A stretch of DNA of 64,000 nucleotides from Halicephalobus mephisto. Taxonomy: Eukaryota; Nematoda; Chromadorea; Rhabditida; Panagrolaimidae. The notes under the pieces were generated by a model. That model made no database searches and had not been told where the DNA came from. It was given only the letters and a program-made list of their open reading frames with translations. The stretch is from positions 1 through 64,000 of the forward strand of contig SWDT01000037.1 of the NCBI GenBank assembly GCA_009193035.1. The letters run 5' to 3'. The translations under genes were made by a program, and so were the position numbers. Below, one piece after another: positions 56,106 through 64,000 of the stretch. Every line of letters begins with the position of its first letter. Position 1 is the first letter of the stretch.

Positions 56106-59100
56106 ATGCAGCAGAAACACAACTGGATTCTGTTGAATAAACACGAATCTTTGCCAGAACAGAGCGGGTCAAAGTCAGTTTTACCATTAATGATTTAAAA
56201 ATTTTTTTGATAATTTAAAAAAATTTAAGAAATTTCAAAATTTTTTTGATAAATTTAAAAAAGTATGTTAAAAAAAGTTTTTTAAGAAATTTTAGAATTT
56301 TTTTGATAATTTAAAAAAGTTATTGTATAAAAAAATTTTAGAATTTTTTGGAAAATTTAAGAAATTATTTTAGAATTTTTTTGATAATTTAGAAAAAGCT
56401 AATTTAAAAAATTTAAGAAATTATTTTAGAATTTTTTCGATAATTAAAAAAAGCTAATTTAAAAAATTTAAGAAATTTAAGAAATTATTTTAGGATTTTT
56501 TTGATAATTAAAAAAAGCTAATTTAAGAAATTTAAGAAATTATTTTAGAATTTTTTTGATAATTTAGAAAAAGCTAATTTAAAAAATTTAAGAAATTATT
56601 TTAGAAGAATAATTTATCACAGACCGATTGTTGTTTCCGCGACCGGACAAGCCACTTTTGTCCATCGTCCGACAAGGGAAGCTCTTCAGAGAATTTCGTC
56701 CATCAACAGACTCAACGACAGAATCAGAAGGCGACTAGAAGAATCTGATATTTATGCTTCAACTTCTGTTTTCAACAACGATCAACTTTTAAAATCCGAG
56801 AAATTTAACGATGAACTTGCTTCAGAAGTCAGTCGTCGAAGAGCGAACAGAATTGTCGATGAACATTTTGATTTTATCAAAAGAGAAAAATCCGATATAA
56901 TTAATAATCAAATTTCTCAAGATATCTATGATCAAGAAAAAAATTTTCATGAATCAATTAATGGACGGATTTTCCGGAGGCAAAAAAGGTCGTTGACCGA
57001 TCCGTTCCCTGAGGAGTCCTCAAGAGCCCCCGAGCGCGTTCATCACGTTCCTATTCAAATGCTCCGAAAAAGGGCAGACTCACTTGACTCTGGAAGCGTC
57101 AGAATTGGAGTCGAAAGAGATCCGTAAGTGTTTTAATTAAATCTTCCATCGTGAACTATGATGTCGACCACGTTTTCCTCTGGTACTCCATCTATAGGGT
57201 ACTGTCATATCTAAAAATAAGAATTCTAAAAATAATAGAAAATTAAAAATCGGAAAATTCTATATATAAAAGTTAATTTTAAAATTAGTGTTTTTCGTTA
57301 TTCTTGATGTGAATTTCAACTCGCACTGAAAAGTAGAACTTTTGCGATCGTTAAAGATTTTCGTGATGAGAATTGATTTTGGACTTTGATTATTTCTAAG
57401 CTGAAATGAATTCCTATTGTTAAATAAAACGGACTTACCGTAATCTTTAGGGATTTTTGTGGTGAGAGTTAATTTTGGACTTTGATTAATTTTAGGCCAA
57501 ATTAGATTCTCATTGTTATATAAAACGAATTACCGTAATCTTCAGGGATTTTCGTGGTGAAAGTCAATTTTAATTTTTGATTATTTCTAAGCTGAAATGA
57601 ATTCCTATTGTTATATAAAACGAATTACCGTAATCTTCAGGGATTTTCGTGGTGAGAGTCAATTTTAATTTTTGATTATTTCTAAGCCGAATTAGATTCG
57701 CATTAATAAATAACTTCTTATAAAATTTTTCATTATGAGAATTGATTCTGCTTGAATTAATTTTAGGATAAATGTGACTCATACTGCTATGTGAGAGGAT
57801 TTCTCGTAGTCTTCAGGAACTCCCGCGATAGGAACTAATTTCATTCTTAGGTTACTTTTTGGCCCAAATTTGACTCGCATTACCGTATTGGAGAAGTTTA
57901 TTATCATCAAAGATTTTCTCGACGAGAGTTGATTTTGTTTTTTTAATTAAATTCCACTTATATTTTAAAAAATAATCTCTCTCGTAATTGTGAAATTTTC
58001 GCGACGAGAGTTCGTTTCTTTTTAAAATTTTCTTTTTTTTTAAATTATTTTTTTCAAATTATTCATTAAAAGTTATTTTTTTTTTAATTATTTCTTTTAA
58101 AAATTATTTTTTTGAAATTACTTTTTTTCAAATTATTCATTAAAAATTATTTTTTAAAGTTATTTCTTCGTACTAATCTATAATCGCATTGATGAATAAA
58201 AGTCATTTTACGATCAAGAAATTTCGCGGCAGGAATTGATTTCGATTTTTTGTCGAAATTCCATTTGCACTGGTAAACGATCGAATTTTTCATGGTCATC
58301 AAGAATTTTCGGATGAATTTTAAACTTTTCAATCACTTTCGAATTAATTCAAGTACAATTTTTATCCAAATTTGAAAATAAAAAAATTTGAAAATTTAAA
58401 AATTTAAATTTAATTTAAATTTGAAAATAAAAAAATTTGAAAATTTAAAAATTTAAATTTAATTTGAAAATTTAATTCAAATTAATTTGTGTTCGAACTT
58501 CTTTGATTTTCGATTTTTTCGAAAATTTTAGTTATCTCAAATTTTCGTAAAAAAAAAGATTTTAATTCTTTATTTTCTAACTAAATCCAACTTGTATTTA
58601 GACACAAATGATCTCTTTCTTAATTATCAGGGATCTTCGCGATGACAATCCATTTTTTTAAATTACTTTTTTCACACTAATCTATACCCGTTTTGAAGAA
58701 TAAAAACTATTTTACGATCATCTGGAATTTTCGCGATGGGAGTTGGTTTTTTACATTTTTAAAATTCGATTTTTATTTTTAAAAATTTCTCCCCATGATT
58801 ATCAGGAATTTTCGCGATGAGAGTCAGTTTTAAAAAAATTATTTTTTAAATTTTATTAAAAATTAATTTTTTTTAGATTTATTAAAAATTTATTTTTTTA
58901 ATTTTATTAAAAATTTATTTTTTTTTAATTTATTAAAAATTTTATTTTTTTTTAAATTTTAATAATTTTATACTTTTAATAATTGCTCTATTACAGTAAT
59001 CCAACCCCGATGACCCCGTCTGACTGGCACACTCCAGCAGTTTCTCAGAAACCTTCATTTTCGCACAAACGAAGGGAATCTTTCCAGCCCGTCAGATCAG

Positions 59101-60074
59101 ACAGAAGACAATACAGAAATCGACAGTATCAAGGTTCTCGAAGACCTTCAATTTCTGAATTCGAAAAACTTCCAAGAAGAACTTCTAACAGGATATCCAG
59201 AAGACCGACGAGGATTATCCCTCGAAAAACTCCAAGTCTTCTTAGAAGAGATTCATATTTTTACAAAAAATGCGATATTTGTTTCAACGAAAGAAGATTC
59301 GACGGAATACCGTGTCCTGCTTGTAATTCTGTTTTTACGAAACCAAGCAGACGATATTCTAGAAATTACGATCATCAATCAAGGATATCCAGAATCCCAA
59401 GTAAACCGATAAGAATGCCTCCACCTCCTGTAACGATAGAACCGTATTTTGAAGAAGAAGAAGAAGGATTAAATGATGAAACAAGTTCTACTTCGTCGGC
59501 ATTGCCTCAGGCTGACTTCACAACTCCAGGAAGACCATGGATTCAGTCAGCTACAATTCCACCTAGATCGTCTTCACAAGCCGGATTTCCTGAATATGCA
59601 ACTTCTCCAAGAAGACAAAATATTCTAAATCCAGAAAACCTCCAAAGACATCCATCATACTTAGCTTACATGAGAGGTGCTGTAATTTCTAAAAATCCAA
59701 CAATATAATATACTTTAAAAAACTCCATAAAACCCATTTTTTCCAACTAAAATCGATTTTTTTCAGGTCCTTTACCACCATCATACATTCCTATTCGTCC
59801 TCATTCTCCACTTGGTTCTCGACAATCTACAGTAATATGGCCAGCAAATGCAGGACCTGCATGGAAATCAATAGATCGACGACCACGTGCATCACCTGTA
59901 TTTCGTTACGGTAAAGCAGTACCAAAATGGTTATATGATTACGATGCATATGCAGAAGAACAAAGACAAAAAGAAATCGAAAGACGAAAAAGAAAAGTAA
60001 TAGCATTAACCTTGATCTTTCTATTTTTTGCCCTCGTTGTCGCTGCAGGGGTTGTCCTCGCTGCTTTAAATTAG
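56106..60074 (+). CDS. Unrecognised Arg-rich protein with CxxC pair and C-terminal membrane anchor
   Basis: Exons 56106-56173, 56623-57123, 58997-59676 and 59767-60074; all phases agree, giving 518 residues. Exon 2 is open with normal codon use though it has no early ATG. Residues 25-190 are charged and helical, with basic RRQKR and RKR sites. Exon 3 is rich in Arg, Ser and Pro and has a compact Cys cluster, CDICFNERRFDGIPCPAC, likely to bind one zinc ion. A proline run (PPPPV), an EEEEEG acidic patch and YAEEQRQKEIERRKRK follow. The last 25 residues, IALTLIFLFFALVVAAGVVL, form a membrane helix right before the stop, so it looks tail-anchored with its bulk in the cytosol or nucleus. No family recognised. 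Convergent with the NUP210 gene, 162 bp away. Confidence 0.72.
56190..56610. repeat. AT-rich tandem repeat in first intron of the 56106 gene
   Basis: GAATTTTTTTGATAATTTAG and AGCTAATTTAAAAAATTTAA recur about six times with periods near 60. Confidence 0.65.
57300..58830. repeat. 95-bp tandem repeat and diverged copies in second intron
   Basis: GAATTACCGTAATCTTCAGG recurs at 57527 and 57622 (period 95), with an older copy near 57430. TTTTCGCGATGAGAGT-like remnants continue to about 58820. This accounts for most of the 1.87-kb intron. Confidence 0.7.
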
Positions 60075-60236
60075 AGCTCAATAAGATGCAATTCAAAATG
60101 GCCAATCTTTCAAGTTGCTCAATTCGTTGATGTAATTAGAAAAATAAAGACATTTCTAGAAACTCAACAAATTTATAAACGTTCAAACATACCCAAAACA
60201 AAAATGAGACCATGCCGTCAAAATAAGTAAAAGAAA

Positions 60237-63200
60237 CTAATTACCATAGTGGCGATTACGAATACCCGAGATACGAGAACCGAAAAGAGCGGAATCACCG
60301 GTAGACCCGAATGATGAAGATCGATTGAACGAAGATTCATCCGAGCTTTCATTCTTTGGTTTCTTCGGGAATCTGTAGGAAAACGAAGACGTGTCATTCG
60401 GGAAACCAGTGGGGGTTGATGAAGTGATGGGTTTGAGACCATTAATTCTAGACGACTGATCAAAGGAAGTGTTGGCAACAACGGTATCATTGCGATAAGA
60501 ACCTAAGATATCATTAAACAAAAACCTCAAAAACACAAACTCACCATAATAAGCAATAAAAGCAGCAGCAAGCAATAGCAAAATAATGACAATACTAGGC
60601 AACCAAGTCTCATAAAAATGTAGCAATGCTCCAGATATTCCAGAATAACGGTATGCTAAAGTTAATCGATCAAAAAACTCAAAAACAAAATTAACTCACC
60701 ATTAATCGCAACTCTTTTCGAGTCTCCAAAAAGCTTAATTTTTACATAAACAGATTCGGTCTGCTTCGTTTCCAACGACGTAACCTTCAGTACACAATTC
60801 TCACTCAATTCGGACCAAAGAGCAGCAGAATTAACATTCAAAGTAACTTTGAAATGCGCATTTCCGACACCATCCTTCACTCGAACTCTTTCAACAGAAA
60901 TAATATTAGCATGACATGGCTCCACTTCAATACTAGAAACAATACCAGGAACAGTGGAAATCTTCAAAACAGCATCCACATCATCCAAATTATTCAAAGT
61001 AATCTGATCATCATGAACAATGAATCTCGGATAGAAAGGGACGGAAACAGCTCCACGAAGCCGAGCAGTAGATTTCCAAGTTGCAACAACTTGAAGCTGA
61101 GCTTTCTCAAAAGCATTCAATTGATAAGCATCAAGTCGATACCCCAAATCATGAAGAACACATGCATAAGAGGCAGAATTAATGTTGAAGACAGAACTAA
61201 CAGAAAAGAATTTATCAGCAGTAAAATCACCAGAAACCCCTTGGAATGTAACGGAACATTCAAAAGGTGGCTTAACTTCAGCAAAATTCTGCAATTCATC
61301 TTCTTCACAACCAAGAATATTACTCTTTTGATCATCATTCTTGTTTCCAAATCGGACATTAAAGAAATGGTGTTCACCAACAAGATTAGAAATAAACTTG
61401 GGATGATTATGTTTGAAATGAATAATATCAGGCTCACGAATACTCAGTGCAGAATAGGTAGTAGAATTAGTGAAATCAGGGTTCAACTTTGCATAAATCA
61501 AACTTTCTCCAGGATTTTGAATAACAGAACAACCAGAGTGTCTTGACAAAAATCTAGATCCATGATCAGCAACTTCATAACTTGGTCGATGAGCTTTGTT
61601 AGACAATAATGGAGAATGGAAACAAACCAAATCACCAGCAACAAAATTCTTCCAATCGGGTTTCAAGACATCGCCAACAGGCAATCTAATAAAAGCATTC
61701 AATCTAGGATTAAGGGAATCCCACACACTAAAAACAGTTTCTCCTGGTTGCTTCAAATGAACCATAAAGCTTCTATGGCCATCATAGGTAATATCAGTCA
61801 AATCAAATCGATGAGGACGGAACTTCAAAACATTATTAGTTGCAGAAAACGGACGACCACGATAATCTTTCATAACAACCTTGATTCGAACAGTCATTCC
61901 TTGAGGAAGAACAGGAATCGGACCATTAGTTGAAGACACATCAGGCAACTCCGCAACTAATTCAATCGAATCAACATGCAGAACATCCACTGTAACAAAA
62001 GCTGTCTCATTAAAGGTAGATCCATGATGAAGAATCTTCACTGGAACTGAACCCTCAATTGATCCAGAGGTGATAACACTGCTTCGAGCTCCTGAGAGGG
62101 AAATAACTTTCGTTCGTTGAATCAGCGAATAACTGATCTCTTGGTCTCGTCTATTAGCAACCATTTCAAATGTCGTTTCCGGAGTCAACAAAACAGATTC
62201 CAATTCTACTTTAGGACTGACCAATCCAAGTCTTTCTTGAAGAACAACATCCACAGAATCGCTGAATTCAGAACCAAAAACACGGAAATGCTTCGTAGAT
62301 TTGGGATGTACCTTAACAGTTGCAGAAATAGTCACAAGACCACTTTTGAGTGCCTTGAACCGAGCAGAAAACTTATTTAACGTTCCTTCTTTCACAATTT
62401 CAGTCAACGGAGATTGTTCCAAAACAGCATCTTTGCTTGCCACTGTCCAAACGACGTCAAACGGATATTCAGCTCCACCAAAAGCAAACGGAACTTCACG
62501 ATCATCCAATCCTTCAATTCTGGCAGTAAATGATTCACCAGCATCAACCTTATTTGACGAAAGACGAATTCGAATACCAGCCAAAGATACAATCCTCAAA
62601 ACAGCAGTATCTTGAGCGACAATATGGCGATTGCTTCCAGTACTTGTAACAATGGCAGTAACAGTCGTTTCACCCAAATTCTTGTAGGATGTAATCAGTC
62701 CATTTTCAGCAACAGATGCAAGATGAGAATGATTCAATTTAAATTCAACATTTTGCAGCGGTTGAGGTCCTCCAACAATTTCAAACTAAAATTCACAATC
62801 AAACACAATTTCACTCCCATAACACTTACCTGGAAAACAGCTTCGGGAATTAGAGTAACAACTTCTGGTAACAGTTTCAATGGAGCAAAGACTTGAACCT
62901 GATGAGGCACAGCTTTGATGATATTGCCATTTGCATTTCTAACATTAGCAGTAACAACACTTGTACCAACAGAAACACCACGGACAGAATAATTAAGGAG
63001 ATCCTCTTCTTGAAGTTTGACAGATTCATACTGCACACCTACTTCTAGTCCCATTAATTTCACAAGTTCGGCAGAGAATGGACGATCTTCATCACCAAGA
63101 ACTTCAATTTTCAGTGGAACATGAGAATTGAGTTCAACAATGTCAGGTGCAATAATCTTGATCTTCTTAACATCAGAAACCCAGACATCAATGAGCAAAC

Positions 63201-64000
63201 GACCTCCGTTGATGCAAAGATCATATAGACTTAGTTTCGCATGACCAGGGTTAGATGGAACAAATTTGATCTTCGCCATACCTTCTTGAGCATGAGGAAT
63301 AAGCTCAGCTTTGACATACTGAGAAACACTCTTTGGATCAATCCAGAAATGCCCAGAACCTCCAGTAACAGTAACAATACCTTGGGCGTTTTTAGAATTC
63401 CAAAGAACAAGAAACGGTGGTAAAGCTTCTGGAATACCAACAAGATTCAGAGAAGCCGAAGTCAACAATTGTTCGCTTCCAATGTATACAGTTGCAGCAA
63501 CATTCACAATACCAGTTTGACTATTCGGGATAGCTTCAGAATAAACTGAAAAAACACAAGAAAATATAATCAAAGAACGAACAACTTACTTCGATCAACA
63601 TCCGGTTGAGACGTAGATGGCACCACAGAGAGCAAAGACGGAATATCAACCTTATATTTCGCCCTTACCGAAGTCAATGAATCAAATTGCTTCTCAACAT
63701 CAGCTTCATCATTGCGACAACGACCAAATCCAATCAACTGCAATTTTGATGGATATCCATGGTAAATCGAATGAACAAAGCTCGGACAAGCAGGAAGTTT
63801 GCCATTTGAAGACTTTGGTTTCGGACTCAAACTCATTCTTTCCGGAACTGAACAACAAACTGCTAATTTTACCGTTGCAACGACAGGAAGGGGGTTCGTT
63901 GGAGATCTCTTATTTCCAACATTGACCAATACATCCGTATCAGCAACACGACTTCCACACTTCAAAACGTAACTATCAGTATTGGATGTAATTTGAACAA
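60237..64000 (-). CDS. NUP210/gp210 nuclear pore membrane protein, C-terminal part
   Basis: Exons 64000 (running off the window)-63590, 63545-62830, 62785-60700, 60655-60545 and 60502-60237. The protein anchors nuclear pores; nearly all of it lies in the perinuclear lumen as a chain of Ig-like domains. Here about 1100 residues of that chain are seen (for example SLAGIRIRLSSNKVDAGESF and GVSVGTSVVTANVRNANGN). A single membrane helix follows, LPSIVIILLLLAAAFIAYYG, and then a short Ser/Asn-rich tail facing the pore ending NRHYGN. One helix near the C-terminus, with a tail of about 80 residues, fits gp210 (NPP-12 in C. elegans). The N-terminal part lies beyond the window. Phases agree at all introns. 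Confidence 0.87.

Noticed and set aside
60854..62615. Long plus-strand open frames (up to 230 codons) opposite NUP210
   Set aside because: They are antisense to the NUP210 coding exon, which has clear Ig-like and membrane features; the plus-strand frames have no motif.

Overview
The window is nuclear DNA of a nematode. It is AT-rich. Its genes are split by many introns, mostly 40-60 nt long, with GTAAG-type donors and TTTCAG acceptors. Several start codons lie a few bases after a TTTCAG that has no upstream exon, as expected for spliced-leader trans-splicing. The protein families also fit: sphingomyelinases with saposin domains, TWK-type K2P channels, FkbM-type membrane methyltransferases and LAPTM-like tetraspans. 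I cannot name the genus; a rhabditid relative of Caenorhabditis is a guess. Exon borders were placed by eye from splice motifs, reading frame and comparison between paralogs.

Layout. 1-295 (+): tail of a PMP3/UPF0057 hydrophobic peptide. 832-5837 (-): a 17-exon secreted Cys-rich gene built from an array of 72-nt exons, with a decayed mariner in one intron. 8116-8750 (-): a small secreted Gly/Cys-rich precursor. 8990-10378 (-): an FkbM-type methyltransferase. 13474-32411: ten small four-helix membrane protein genes of one LAPTM-like family (nine +, one -), with clear signs of repeated local duplication. 33096-35193 (-): a two-pore potassium channel. 36699-38689 (-): a cation diffusion facilitator. 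40324-41373 (+): a GNAT acyltransferase. 42771-44878 (+) and 45261-48727 (-): two convergent acid sphingomyelinases that share a near-identical inverted tract. 49554-51676 (+): a NUP88-like nucleoporin. 56106-60074 (+): an unrecognised Arg-rich, C-terminally membrane-anchored protein with a CxxC pair. 60237-64000 (-): the C-terminal part of a NUP210/gp210 nucleoporin.

Repeats dominate the rest: a mariner, a TTAA-flanked piggyBac-like element, several families of palindromic MITEs (one with three copies around the K2P channel), LTR-like fragments, and tandem arrays with periods of 33, 59, 88, 91, 95, 150 and 223 bp. The 88-bp array carries four TGACGTCA palindromes.

Functional themes are lysosomal or membrane biology (LAPTM-like proteins, sphingomyelinases), ion and metal transport, secreted Cys-rich proteins, and two nuclear pore components. 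I see no operon-like pathway linking them. The most unusual loci are the exon-repeat gene, the tetraspan cluster, the convergent sphingomyelinase pair and the tail-anchored CxxC protein.
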